This document shows, piece after piece, positions 1-7,399 of a DNA stretch of 11,365 nt. A program made the translations under genes and the position numbers. The stretch's first letter is position 1, and the number at the start of each line of letters is the position of its first letter. The DNA is from Faecalibacterium sp. UBA7177 (GTDB taxonomy: Bacteria > Bacillota > Clostridia > Oscillospirales > Ruminococcaceae): positions 1-11,365 of the forward strand of contig DKVN01000126.1 of assembly GCA_002491225.1 (NCBI GenBank), given 5' to 3'. The notes beneath the pieces were generated by a model. It saw only the letters and a list, made by a program, of their open reading frames with translations, was not told the DNA's origin and made no database searches.

Positions 1-63
1 GGTCTATATATTTTAGTTTATACAATTCATATTTCTACCGTTTCCATGTCGGTTTTTGATGTT

Positions 64-91
64 TTGCATCTTATTCTATTGATTTTATGCT
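64..91 (+). promoter_or_regulatory. Possible promoter of the Spo0A-domain gene
   Basis: The AT-rich leader at 1-149 holds no gene. A TTGCAT at 64-69 and a TATGCT at 86-91 are separated by 16 bases and sit about 58 bases before the chosen start codon, so they could form a SigA-type promoter. Neither hexamer is a perfect consensus, and AT-rich DNA produces such matches by chance. I see no convincing operator, riboswitch or tRNA in this leader. If the prophage ends here, an attachment site could also lie in this stretch, but one end alone does not show it. Confidence 0.3.
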
Positions 92-149
92 GCTTTTGGC
101 CGTGATCAGTAGAATGGATGAATAAAACCTATGTGGAAGGATGTTAAAA

Positions 150-491
150 ATGAACCAGAAGTACAAACAGACCCTGCAAAGGCTTGGAGCATCATCAGAG
201 AGTGTTGGCTACTGGTATATGCTCTCTGCACTTGAGATCGCAAGCGCGGATGCCCATGTTCTGACCTATGTGACCAAACTCGTTTATCTGCCGGTGGGGC
301 GGCAGTACCAGGTGTCGCCCGAATGTGTTGAGGCTGCGCTGCGCCGGACGGTCAAGAATGTGTGGCTTTACGGAAACCGGGATCTGCTTGAAGAGATCGT
401 CCATCATACGCTGCCGGAACCGCCGACCACGAGCCACTTCCTCGGGCAGATGGTCGCGTGGTGCGAGGAAGCGGCACTGGTGCCGCAATAA
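150..491 (+). CDS. Stand-alone Spo0A C-terminal DNA-binding domain protein
   Basis: This 113-residue protein consists almost entirely of a domain like the C-terminal DNA-binding effector domain of Spo0A, the sporulation master regulator. It lacks the phosphoacceptor receiver domain that normally precedes it. Visible family features are a first helical segment around residues 6-30 (Q-R-L-G-A...Y-W-Y-M-L-S-A-L-E), then V-T-K-L-V-Y at 41-46, and a recognition-helix region S-P-E-C-V-E-A-A-L-R-R at 56-66 ending in N-V-W-L-Y-G-N. These match the Spo0A pattern of V-T-K-E-L-Y, S-R-V-E-R-A-I-R and V-A-W-S-R-G-N. I chose ATG at 150 because GGAAGG (135-140) lies nine bases upstream; the in-frame ATG at 141 would abut that ribosome site. 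The gene is convergent with the phage late operon, and the two share a terminator. It may be a phage-borne regulator or the first host gene beyond the prophage. Its DNA target is unknown. Confidence 0.85.
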   Translation: MNQKYKQTLQRLGASSESVGYWYMLSALEIASADAHVLTYVTKLVYLPVGRQYQVSPECVEAALRRTVKNVWLYGNRDLLEEIVHHTLPEPPTTSHFLGQMVAWCEEAALVPQ

Positions 492-497
492 ACGTCA

Positions 498-528
498 AAA
501 GGCCCCCGGATGCGCTCCGGGGGCCTTT
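498..528. terminator. Bidirectional intrinsic terminator
   Basis: A perfect stem pairs AAAGGCCCCCGGA (498-510) with its complement (516-528) around a five-base loop. It has ten GC-rich pairs plus three A-T pairs at the base. Read on the plus strand it follows the stop of the Spo0A-domain gene by six bases and runs into a T-rich stretch. Read on the minus strand it follows the holin stop (534) by five bases and ends in TTTT. It therefore serves both convergent units and marks the end of the phage late operon. Confidence 0.93.
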
Positions 529-533
529 CTGTG

Positions 534-809
534 TCAATCAGTGCTTTTGCCCAGCTGCTTGGCGACCTGGTGGGCGCCGGTGGCGGCAAGGCCGGAGACG
601 ATGCCGACGGCCACGGCGGTGAAGGGGTCGCTTGCCGGGTAGCCGCTCATCAGGTGCGGGGCGAAGAAGCCCAGGATGCCGCCCAGCAGCCCGCAGATGG
701 TGGGCACCCACTTGTTGTCGAGCGGGGTCTGCTTGACGGCCAGCGCGGTGAGGTAGCAGATCACCGTGATCGAGGCGACGCTGGTGAGGCCCAGGTCAAA
801 GATGTTCAT
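534..809 (-). CDS. Phage holin, superfamily V / Hol44-like
   Basis: This 91-residue membrane protein should form the lesions in the cytoplasmic membrane that let the endolysin reach the wall. Hydrophobic segments lie at about residues 8-26, 34-50 and 61-78. The C-terminal motif G-I-V-S-G-L-A-A-T-G-A-H-Q (69-81) is typical of the small Firmicutes holins of the Hol44/Dp-1 type, and a short charged tail (K-Q-L-G-K) follows. The ATG at 809 has an excellent ribosome site, AAGGAGG, just upstream. It is the last gene of the late operon, following the one-TM coiled-coil gene, and ends five bases before the terminator stem. The holin role is secure from size, topology and place next to the endolysin; the exact family is less certain. 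Confidence 0.85.
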   Translation of the reverse strand: MNIFDLGLTSVASITVICYLTALAVKQTPLDNKWVPTICGLLGGILGFFAPHLMSGYPASDPFTAVAVGIVSGLAATGAHQVAKQLGKSTD

Positions 810-822
810 GTTGGTTCCTCCT

Positions 823-1101
823 TTACAGGTCGGCGCGGTGTGCGCTCTGGTTCAGATGCTTATTGAGTTTGGACAATGCGTCCTTGCAGGGGCCGTTGCA
901 GCCGCTCTCGATCAGGCCCTCCAGCGCGCCCTTCAGGCCGTAGCAGATGAGAGTCTGCTCGTCCTCCAGGCGCTTGATCGCGGCGGTCTGGCGGGCGTTG
1001 GTCTCAATAAATTTGTACGCCATAGCAATGACACCGATGACCACCCCCAGCGCCGACAGCAGCGATGCCAGGGTGATGATGCTGCCCGTGTCCAGATACA
1101 T
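823..1101 (-). CDS. One-TM coiled-coil lysis-cassette protein
   Basis: This 92-residue protein has one N-terminal transmembrane helix (about residues 8-29) and a charged, probably coiled-coil segment (about 32-50, R-Q-T-A-A-I-K-R-L-E-D-E-Q). A conserved-looking tail follows, L-I-C-Y-G-L-K-G-A-L-E-G-L (51-63), then C-N-G-P-C and N-K-H-L-N-Q. Proteins of this shape are common between endolysin and holin in Clostridia prophages and have no established function. They are sometimes mislabelled as ABC transporter permeases. The TM-plus-coil topology recalls spanin-like or holin-modulating proteins, but in a Gram-positive host a spanin role is unlikely. The start follows AGGAGGT at good spacing, and the endolysin TGA ends one base before it, suggesting translational coupling. 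Confidence 0.75.
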   Translation of the reverse strand: MYLDTGSIITLASLLSALGVVIGVIAMAYKFIETNARQTAAIKRLEDEQTLICYGLKGALEGLIESGCNGPCKDALSKLNKHLNQSAHRADL

Positions 1102-1102
1102 C

Positions 1103-2137
1103 TCATCTCACCTCCTCGATGGCCCACGCCATCTTGTCGGCCAGCGCCTTGAGGGCGACCGCGTCGCCGGTGGACACCGGCCCCACGTCGATTGCCCAGT
1201 TGATGCTGAGCCCGAGCGCGTCCGCCTCGAGCATCACTGCGATCAGATCCCCGCGGGTAGCCGGGCCAATGGTCGTGCTGCTGGCGCTGGTGATCTCCAG
1301 CCGGTTGGCCAGGTCCATCAACCCGGCCGGGGCGCTGTTGTGCTGCACCTCCACGGTGCCAAGCGTGTACAAGGCCAGCTTGTCACACAGGGCCATCAGC
1401 TTGTCGGCGTCGGCCTTGCCCTTGCCGGTGATGCGATATGTAGCGGTCTGCCGCGGCTCGCGCCCCTCCTGCCCGGCCGCGGCCGTGTTGCCGCCCTGGA
1501 CGGGCTTGTCCGCCTTGCCGTTGCCCAGTGCCAGCGTCCCGGTCACGATGGCCGGGTAGTCCTTGTACGCGCGGTCGAGGTCGACCCGGCCCGTGATGCC
1601 GTCCACCTGGCCGCTGCTCGTGTACTGCCAGATGCCATACGGCAGCTTGCAGGTGTTGCGGGCCGCGTACTGCGCACACCAGATGTCATACGCCCGCAGC
1701 TGGTCGTACAGCATCCGGTTGTTGATCATGTCGGTGGACGCGTAGAGCCCCACATACCGCCCGCTGTCTGCGAGAGCTGCCAGCCCTTCCAGCGTCTTGC
1801 GGGTGCGCTCGGCCTTGGACAGCTTGATGATGTCGGTCTCATACTCGACATCGTACCAGATGCCGTAGGGCAGCACCTTGCCGTTGATCGCCCGCAGAAA
1901 GCCCTCGGCCTCCTGCCGCGGGGTGTAATTGCCCCAGTAGGCGTACCAGTAGGCTCCCACCGGGATGTTCGCGGCGCTGGCCGCGGCGTAGTACTCCTCA
2001 AAGCGGGGGTCAAGCGTCCCGCCGCCGTACCCGGCCCGGAGGATGATAAAATCAAGACGCCCGGCGGCATGCTGCGCGGCGAGCTTGCCCCAGTCCACCC
2101 TACCCTGCCATTTTGAGATATCGATGCCGTGTTTCAT
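1103..2137 (-). CDS. GH25 endolysin (N-acetylmuramidase) with C-terminal wall-binding region
   Basis: This 344-residue endolysin should cut the glycan strand of peptidoglycan between MurNAc and GlcNAc at lysis. The N-terminal domain (about 1-195) is glycoside hydrolase family 25. It opens with H-G-I-D-I-S-K-W-Q-G (Asp6), continues with I-I-L-R-A-G-Y-G-G-G and I-P-V-G-A-Y-W-Y-A-Y-W, and has the catalytic D-x-E at W-Y-D-V-E (Asp96, Glu98). An Ala/Gly/Gln-rich linker (about 200-231) leads to a C-terminal region of about 110 residues. That region has two similar motifs, I-G-P-A-T-R-G-D (290-297) and V-G-P-V-S-T-G-D (318-325), resembling the wall-binding modules of clostridial phage lysins. I prefer ATG 2137, preceded by AGGGGAT, over an in-frame start 36 bases upstream, because the GH25 fold begins at once. 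There is no signal peptide, so export relies on the holin. Confidence 0.93.
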   Translation of the reverse strand: MKHGIDISKWQGRVDWGKLAAQHAAGRLDFIILRAGYGGGTLDPRFEEYYAAASAANIPVGAYWYAYWGNYTPRQEAEGFLRAINGKVLPYGIWYDVEYETDIIKLSKAERTRKTLEGLAALADSGRYVGLYASTDMINNRMLYDQLRAYDIWCAQYAARNTCKLPYGIWQYTSSGQVDGITGRVDLDRAYKDYPAIVTGTLALGNGKADKPVQGGNTAAAGQEGREPRQTATYRITGKGKADADKLMALCDKLALYTLGTVEVQHNSAPAGLMDLANRLEITSASSTTIGPATRGDLIAVMLEADALGLSINWAIDVGPVSTGDAVALKALADKMAWAIEEVR

Positions 2138-2159
2138 GTTTTTATCCCCTATTTGTTTA

Positions 2160-2606
2160 CTAATTGAAAGCAATTGGATTGTAAAAAAATCTAAATGTCC
2201 GCCCAGCAGTTGTGGAAAGATTTACAACGCCGGGCACCACATCTACAACAGCGTGTTCCATATTCAATATTCCGGAAGCAGACCAAAGGGTCTTACCGTT
2301 TTGGGATATCGATGCGGTGACATTAGCTTCTTGCATGTTCCAATAGTATACGCTCAATTTTGTGTACCCCTGCGGAATAGTTGTTGTGCCGTTTATTGCA
2401 TTCGAATTGCTATAAAGGAGGCTGTTGCCATTTATCGCTTGAGCCCCGGAAAAGAGCAATCCTTTTTCGCCGCCAGTCCCAACAACAGATTCGATTTTTT
2501 TCGACCCAGCGAAAACTGTAACGGTATGCCCCGCAAGGATTTGATCAGGCGTTAGCCCCTCCACCGTCACCCTGCCGCCGCCCGCGCGCAGCTGTACCTT
2601 ACCCAT
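2160..2606 (-). CDS. Small tail-fibre-like / putative receptor-binding protein
   Basis: This 148-residue protein sits between the baseplate/fibre gene and the endolysin, the usual place for receptor-binding or tail-decoration proteins. Residues 1-45 (V-T-V-E-G-L-T-P-D-Q-I-L-A-G-H-T-V-T-V-F-A-G) resemble the short 'D-I-L-A-G-K-T' fibre modules of Clostridia phages. The rest is rich in Asn, Ser, Thr and aromatic residues, predicted beta-rich, and ends F-R-F-F-Y-N-P-I-A-F-N. Base composition drops sharply to AT-rich over about 2160-2540, unlike every neighbour except the intron gene. ATG 2606 follows AGGAGGT and overlaps the preceding stop (2599) by eight bases. Host recognition is inferred from place and composition only; no domain was firmly recognised. 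Confidence 0.7.
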   Translation of the reverse strand: MGKVQLRAGGGRVTVEGLTPDQILAGHTVTVFAGSKKIESVVGTGGEKGLLFSGAQAINGNSLLYSNSNAINGTTTIPQGYTKLSVYYWNMQEANVTASISQNGKTLWSASGILNMEHAVVDVVPGVVNLSTTAGRTFRFFYNPIAFN

Positions 2607-3024
2607 TCTCCGGCACCTCCTCCGTGCCCTCCTCGCCGCCCGGCTCGCCGCCGCCCGCCGGGGCCTGGGGCAGAACCGCCCGGCGCAGCCGCAGCGGCAG
2701 GTCGGCCGTGGGGTGGCTGCCGTAGCAGGTCCACTTGAGCTGCCCGTCCAGCGTCTCGCCCGAGTTGCCCGCCTCGCACAAAGCGTCCAGCCCCTCCTTG
2801 AGGGCCGTGTCGGTCTCACGCACCCCGGTACTCGCCACCTGCGGGGCCTCCAGGTCATACGTGGCCAGCAGCCCCGCGCAGGGCGCGGTTTGGGTGTAAA
2901 ACGCCGGTGTGGTCTCGGTTGCGGCCGTTTCGGCCCAGCCGTCCGCTAAAAGGGTGCAACCAAAAATCTGCACTTCTCCGCCCAGCGCGTCCACCTGATT
3001 TTGCAGGTGGCCAGCCGCGTCGGC
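2599..3024 (-). pseudogene. C-terminal part of the baseplate/fibre protein, out of frame
   Basis: This frame encodes about 141 residues, beginning A-D-A-A-G-H-L-Q-N-Q-V-D-A-L and ending in an Ala/Gly/Glu-rich tail E-E-V-P-E-N-G. It continues the protein encoded upstream in another frame: reading S at 3026-3024 and stepping back one base gives G-Q-L-S-A-D-A-A-G-H-L-Q, the usual form of this junction in related tail proteins. Joined, the two parts make a 360-residue protein. The frame has a GTG at 3054 that could start separate translation, but no ribosome site supports it. The simplest reading is a one-base deletion (an ancestral TCG GCC reduced to TCGCC) or a sequencing error. Programmed shifting is possible but no canonical slippery heptamer is present. 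Confidence 0.7.
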
Positions 3025-3680
3025 GACAGCTGGCCCTTGATGTGTGCAAACCACGCGTCAAAGACCGCCTGCCAGGCCGCCATCTGCTCGTCTCCCGCCG
3101 CCGCCTGGGCGGCGATCACCGCCTGCAGCTGCGCAAAATAAGCGGCGGTGTCAAAGGGGGGCTGCACCGGCGCACCCACCATGCCGCATCTGGCCGGGTC
3201 CAGACGGGTGTCGGTGATGCGCTGGGCCGAGATGCCGGTGGTATTGGCCGCGATAAAGAGATTGGCGAGGCCCAGCTCCCATGTGGTGCTGTCCCGCGCG
3301 AGGGCGGGGGCCTGCGGGCTCTCGGCGGCCAGCCCCTTGCGCACGTACAGGTCGATGCTGCGCACCGCCTGCGAGAGGTCCAGCCGCGCCACCACCGTGT
3401 CGATGCGGTCCTGACCGTCCGCGGCCTGCACCTGCAGGGTGCGCTGGTCGGGCTCGATGCCGATCGCGCCCTGGATGTGCACGCTGCCTGGCAGCACCTT
3501 GACCTGCATACCGGTGTCGGCAGTGACCTGCAGCTCGTCACTCTCGCCGCCGTAAAACACGCCGTCCGAAAAATACTGATGGAACACCTGCCGCAGAAAC
3601 TCGCTGTCGACCGCCCGGTCATAGTGCGGCATACCATCGTCGTCATAGGTTACGCGGCTCGTGAACGGATAGCTTTGCAT
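2946..3680 (-). CDS. Baseplate / upper tail-fibre structural protein (N-terminal part, frameshifted)
   Basis: The 244-residue frame starts M-Q-S-Y-P-F-T-S-R-V-T-Y-D and contains Y-D-R-A-V-D-S-E-F-L-R and F-S-D-G-V-F. This type of protein follows the tail-tip protein in Clostridia siphoviruses and probably anchors the receptor-binding protein to the tail tip. Residues 45-160 look like a beta-rich adapter with the segments V-L-P-G-S-V-H-I-Q-G and R-I-D-T-V-V-A-R-L-D-L. Residues 175-219 look helical. After about residue 219 the frame becomes implausible (P-T-R-L-A-T-C-K-I-R-W-T-R-W) and stops at 2946, while the sensible continuation is in the -1 frame. The ATG at 3680 directly abuts the TAA of the preceding gene (3683-3681), so translation is probably coupled. 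Confidence 0.78.
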   Translation of the reverse strand: MQSYPFTSRVTYDDDGMPHYDRAVDSEFLRQVFHQYFSDGVFYGGESDELQVTADTGMQVKVLPGSVHIQGAIGIEPDQRTLQVQAADGQDRIDTVVARLDLSQAVRSIDLYVRKGLAAESPQAPALARDSTTWELGLANLFIAANTTGISAQRITDTRLDPARCGMVGAPVQPPFDTAAYFAQLQAVIAAQAAAGDEQMAAWQAVFDAWFAHIKGQLSPTRLATCKIRWTRWAEKCRFLVAPF

Positions 3681-4736
3681 TTAGTAGATCATCCTCGCTT
3701 TCTGCAGCTGGGTGCGCTTTTTGTCCCCAAGCTCGATCTCGACCGTGTGGTCGCCCGCCTTAAAGACCTCCCGCACCGTGACGATGCGGGCCTGCATGGA
3801 AAGGCCGATGTCCCCGACAATGACGTCCACCCGGTCGCCGAGGTCCCAATCCTCGAGGTAGGCGAAGCCCCCTGCGGCGGCCTGGATCCCGACGTTCTGC
3901 ACGGTCACATAGCCGAGCAGCGCGTCCAGCCCCTTTTGCTGCAGACTGGCCAGATATTCTGCCTCGGTTTGTTTTGTAGGATCCCATCGCTCCGATTTTG
4001 CGTCCACATAGAGCATCCGCTTATACCCGCCACCCGAGAGGTCAGCGACCGCCACCTTGCGGTTTTCGCTCTGATCCTGCCCGGCCACCACCGCATAGTT
4101 GCGCCAGTTGGAGTTGTCCACCGAGGCGTCCACCTGCGCGAGGTTGCCAAACCCGTCCGAAAAGGTGACAAAGGGGTTTACCGTCTGCTCCTGGGTGCGG
4201 TCGAGCCCCTGCCAGACCCCGGCGGTGATGGTGTTGGCCTGGTAGTCGTACCGGCAGCGCAGCGAGTGCTGCACCGTCTGCAGCCGGGTGTAGGCCACGC
4301 TGGCCAGCGCCCCTCCGGTCTCCTGCCATGCCGTCTCCTCCGCAGAGGCCCCGGCGGGCACGGCGGGCGGGTCGGCCACGGTGAGCAGCGGGATGTCGTC
4401 CTTGTACTGCCGCAGCATGGCCGTCACGGCGGCCGGGATGCTGCCGGTGGCATAGTATGTGGGCCAGACGATCTTGTCGTTGAGGATTGCCTCCAAAAAG
4501 TAACCGGAGAGCTGCACAAAGCGGCCCTTGACCGTCTGGGTCAGCTCGACCTTTTGGATGATGCCGGTCTCGGGCCGGTCCGGCGTGTAGAGGTAGGTCA
4601 TGGATGGCTGGTACTCTGCCGCCGCCACCTGCACCGAAAACTGCCCGACGGCGTAGTATTCCCGCGTCCATTGCAGGTTGATGTAAGGCAGATAGCCGAC
4701 CGGCTGAAACTCCGCGTCAAGCGCAAGCAGCTGCAT
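3681..4736 (-). CDS. Gp37-like tail-tip protein (Tal/siphovirus ReqiPepy6 Gp37 type)
   Basis: This 351-residue protein begins M-Q-L-L-A-L-D-A-E-F-Q-P-V-G and continues with W-T-R-E-Y-Y-A-V-G-Q-F-S-V-Q-V, Y-T-P-D-R-P-E-T-G-I-I-Q-K-V-E and Q-L-S-G-Y-F-L-E-A-I-L. These are hallmarks of the Gp37-like/Tal N-terminal hub domain that closes the tail tube below the distal tail protein. The C-terminal half includes Y-L-E-D-W-D-L-G-D-R-V-D-V (about 300-312) and a final beta segment. There is no obvious peptidase or lysozyme extension, so it looks like a short structural Tal without an enzyme. Start ATG 4736 lies four bases after the Dit stop (4741), with a G-rich stretch just upstream as a weak ribosome site. 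Its position between Dit and the baseplate protein fits. Confidence 0.85.
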   Translation of the reverse strand: MQLLALDAEFQPVGYLPYINLQWTREYYAVGQFSVQVAAAEYQPSMTYLYTPDRPETGIIQKVELTQTVKGRFVQLSGYFLEAILNDKIVWPTYYATGSIPAAVTAMLRQYKDDIPLLTVADPPAVPAGASAEETAWQETGGALASVAYTRLQTVQHSLRCRYDYQANTITAGVWQGLDRTQEQTVNPFVTFSDGFGNLAQVDASVDNSNWRNYAVVAGQDQSENRKVAVADLSGGGYKRMLYVDAKSERWDPTKQTEAEYLASLQQKGLDALLGYVTVQNVGIQAAAGGFAYLEDWDLGDRVDVIVGDIGLSMQARIVTVREVFKAGDHTVEIELGDKKRTQLQKARMIY

Positions 4737-4740
4737 CTCA

Positions 4741-5598
4741 TCACACCCCCAAATACTGCTTGGTGTAGCGCAGCACCACGTGCAGGCTGTTGTCGCCGTA
4801 GTCCGCGCCATAGCTGAACACGTTCCGGCCCGGCTGCATGGCAAGCCCGGCAAAGTTGGAGGTGCGGTCGACCTTGTTGAGTACGTTGACCCCATTCTTG
4901 GTGATGCGGGGCGGCGAGGTCGAGATGGTCACGGTGTCCCCCGCGGCCATCCCGTCCAGCAGGCGGACATAGGCGCTGCCGTTGACGATCTTTGGATTGG
5001 TCGCCACCCCGTCCGCCGTGATGGTGATGGTTGGAAAGGCGGGAACATCGCCGTCATAGTCAAAGACGACCTCCCGCGCAAAGTTGGCCAGATCCACCAG
5101 CACCCCCAGGGCCGGGTGGTCCATGTAAGGAAAGCCCCAGCGCGGGGTGATGGCCGCGATGTCCTGCCCGAAATCATCCACGCTCTGCCAGCAGGGCTCA
5201 ACCGCCAGAAAATACGCCGAAAAGGTCTGCGGCAGGTTGACATGGCCGTTTGGGGCCTTGAAGGCGGACAGCTCTGCCGCCAGCCACCGGGTGCGGCCCA
5301 TGTAGGTGAGATAGACCCGGTAGGTCTTTTTGGGGTTAAAAAAGGCCAGCGCCTGCGCCCGCAGCTCTGGGCCCCAGCGCACCGAGAGGGCCGTGGCCTC
5401 CAACTGCAGGTCCCGGCTTTTGACCCGCTTGCCGGTGACCGTGGCCCCGTCGCCCGCGCCGTTGTCCTGGGTAAAGAGGTCGTAGCCCGGCGCGTCGGCC
5501 CCGTCGATCGAGGTCAGCAGCCAGCTGGAGCCGTCGGCCAGCAATTCGGCCCCGTCGCTGCGGACAAAGCGGGCCGCCACATAGGTGTCCAGTTTCAT
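4741..5598 (-). CDS. Distal tail protein (Dit / Sipho_tail)
   Basis: This 285-residue protein should form the ring at the end of the tail tube to which the tip and baseplate attach. It has the expected two-part layout. Residues 1-145 are an N-terminal belt domain, with R-V-K-S-R-D-L-Q-L-E-A-T-A, F-F-N-P-K-K-T-Y-R-V-Y-L-T-Y and F-S-A-Y-F-L-A-V-E-P-C-W. A C-terminal beta-sandwich of carbohydrate-binding type follows, with P-T-I-T-I-T-A-D-G-V-A-T-N-P-K-I-V-N-G and a final R-N-V-F-S-Y. Length is normal for the family. The start overlaps the tape measure stop by four bases (ATGA), and the stop precedes the Gp37-like start by four, so the three genes are tightly coupled. Confidence 0.87.
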   Translation of the reverse strand: MKLDTYVAARFVRSDGAELLADGSSWLLTSIDGADAPGYDLFTQDNGAGDGATVTGKRVKSRDLQLEATALSVRWGPELRAQALAFFNPKKTYRVYLTYMGRTRWLAAELSAFKAPNGHVNLPQTFSAYFLAVEPCWQSVDDFGQDIAAITPRWGFPYMDHPALGVLVDLANFAREVVFDYDGDVPAFPTITITADGVATNPKIVNGSAYVRLLDGMAAGDTVTISTSPPRITKNGVNVLNKVDRTSNFAGLAMQPGRNVFSYGADYGDNSLHVVLRYTKQYLGV

Positions 5599-7218
5599 CG
5601 CGCACCTGCCAATCCATAGGTCTGCTGGATGCGCAGCGCACGGGCGATCTCGTCCGGGGCCTGCATCGGCTGCTCAAAGTAGATGTTCTGCACCATGCCC
5701 GGCTGCCCGCCGCTGGCCGCGGGGCCGCCGATCTCCTCAAGATCCAGCCGCAGCGCGGCCGAGAGCCGCCCCTGCACCCCGTCGAGCTGGCGGGTGAGCT
5801 GGCCCTTTACCTCGGCCATCGCGCTTTGCAGCGGGCCCATGTTGCCGGTGATGCCCTCGGCGATGCCGGGGGCGATCCAGCGGCCGACCTCGTTTGCCAT
5901 CACGCGGGAGGGGCTGCCGATCTGGAACGCGCTGGTAAAGCCGTCGACGATACCCTGGACAAAGCCGCCGATCTTCTCGCTGAGCCATTCCTTCGCCGCC
6001 TGGATGCCGTTCCAAAGGCCCTCGACCGCCTGCTGGCCGATGCCGAGCAGCTTGTCGGGCAGCTCTGTGACCCCGTTCACGACATTGTTCAGCAGCTCAC
6101 CGGCCGCCTCGGTCCCCTTTTGGCCGAGGTCGAGCGCCCACTGCCCGAGGTTGGTCAGCGCCTCGGTCAGCCACTGGAGGATACTGCCCGGCAGCTGCGA
6201 GAAGAAGGTCACGGCGTTGGTGAGAAAGTCCATCGCGGCCTGCGCGGCGATCCCCGGCAGCTGGATGGCCCAGCTTACCAGATGCCCCAGCGCCTGCCCC
6301 AGAAAGAAGCCGATGTTATAGGGCAGCTGCTGGAAAAATGTGACGATGGCCCCCGGAATGCCCTGTAAAAATGTGATGGCGTTCTGCACCGTTTCGGGAA
6401 GGGTGACTGTGAAGAAGTTGACGATGGCATTCCCCGCCAGCTGTGCAAAGCTTGTGATGCTCGCACCGAGGTCGAGCCAGAACTGCTTGAACGGCTCACA
6501 GGTGTTCCAGAGGTAGAGGAAGCCCGCGGTGAGCGCGGCAACGGCGGCGATGATGATCGTGACCGGCCCGCCGAGGGCTGCGACAGCCATCTTGATGACC
6601 CCAAACACAGAGCCCGCTTTTTTGATCGAGGCTGTCAGGCCAGTTACCGCCTTGATGACCGGCGCGATTTTCGTTGCGACGCTGTTGATTGTGGATAAGG
6701 TCGCAATTCCTGTTGCAAGGCCCGACAGCCCGGCGAGCAGTTCGTCCACGTGACCTGAAAGGCTCGGGAACGCCTCTTCAAGCGCCCCGCTGATCTCCTC
6801 GCGGATGCGCGGGGCCGCCTCGCGCAAAAAGGTACCGATGGCCGCGGGCAGGCCGCTCAGAATGTGGCCGACCGCGGGCAGCAGGTTGTCGAACAAAAAG
6901 GTGGTCACCGATTCGGCCAGCCCCTCCAGTGCCGGGGTGATATCCTGCCCGAGGGTCAGGCCGCCCAGGACGTTCGCAAACGCCGCCTTCATCGCCCCCA
7001 GCGAGCCGGACAGGGTCGTGGCCGCCTCCTCGGCCGTCGTGCCGGTGATGCCGAGCTCGTCCTGCACGACCCCGATGGCCTCGATGATCTTGTCAAACGG
7101 CACATCCTTGACCGTCTCAGCCGTGACTGTGACCGCGTCCCCAAGCACCCCCGATTCGTTGATGAGCCGGGCCATCTCGGCCTGTGTGCCGCCATACCCG
7201 AGCTTTAAGTTATCCAAC
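5595..7218 (-). CDS. Tape measure protein, exon 2 (C-terminal 540 residues)
   Basis: This exon encodes the bulk of the tape measure protein, which sets tail length during assembly and is thought to be released into the host envelope on infection. From the predicted splice point it reads (M)-L-D-N-L-K-L-G-Y-G-G, then E-L-G-I-T-G-T-T-A-E-E-A-A-T-T-L-S-G-S and M-K-A-A-F-A-N-V-L-G-G-L, all tape-measure family signatures. A strongly hydrophobic stretch (V-A-A-L-G-G-P-V-T-I-I-I-A-A-V) lies mid-exon. Amphipathic segments rich in Trp, Phe and Leu follow (F-F-S-Q-L-P-G-S-I, N-L-G-Q-W-A-L). The C-terminal F-Q-I-G-S-P-S-R-V-M is another common tape-measure motif. The exon has no natural start or ribosome site: the TTG at 7217-7215 is only an internal Leu codon. 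It needs exon 1 by splicing. The spliced protein is 712 residues. Confidence 0.92.
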
Positions 7219-7399
7219 CATTTTTTACCCCCGGTTTCCCGGTACTTTAACGCTGATTTAACAGCGGGTTTAGACTATATCTTCATCTCAAAATAGAGAT
7301 GGTGCGCACTTCCCACCGCGTACCAATAGCGGCAGTACTGGGTAACGAACCCATAGTCGTTTGACCTTCCCCTTTCGGGGCTTGGCACAGGATAAAGTT

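Noticed and set aside
44..52. TGTCGG in the leader as a Spo0A box (autoregulation)
   Set aside because: Only a partial match to TGTCGAA, single copy, in AT-rich DNA; too weak to call.
947..2116. Long plus-strand open frame opposite the endolysin
   Set aside because: Same antisense effect; the GH25 domain with its catalytic residues is clearly on the minus strand.
2160..2606. Diversity-generating retroelement variable region in the receptor-binding-like gene
   Set aside because: No reverse transcriptase, template repeat or near-duplicate of the C-terminus is visible in the window.
2985..3010. TGC AAA ATC as a slippery site for the baseplate frame break
   Set aside because: It does not fit X XXY YYZ in the upstream frame, and it lies after the point where the protein already needs the other frame.
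2907..4817. Very long open frame on the plus strand opposite the tail-tip and baseplate genes
   Set aside because: Its translation is low-complexity Arg/Gly/His/Leu-rich with no family features. It is the antisense shadow of GC-rich codon bias; the minus-strand proteins are recognisable.
7215..7217. TTG at 7217 as an independent start of a 540-residue tape measure
   Set aside because: No ribosome site precedes it; the bases upstream are the intron 3' end, and the codon aligns with the internal Leu of the conserved M-L-D-N motif.
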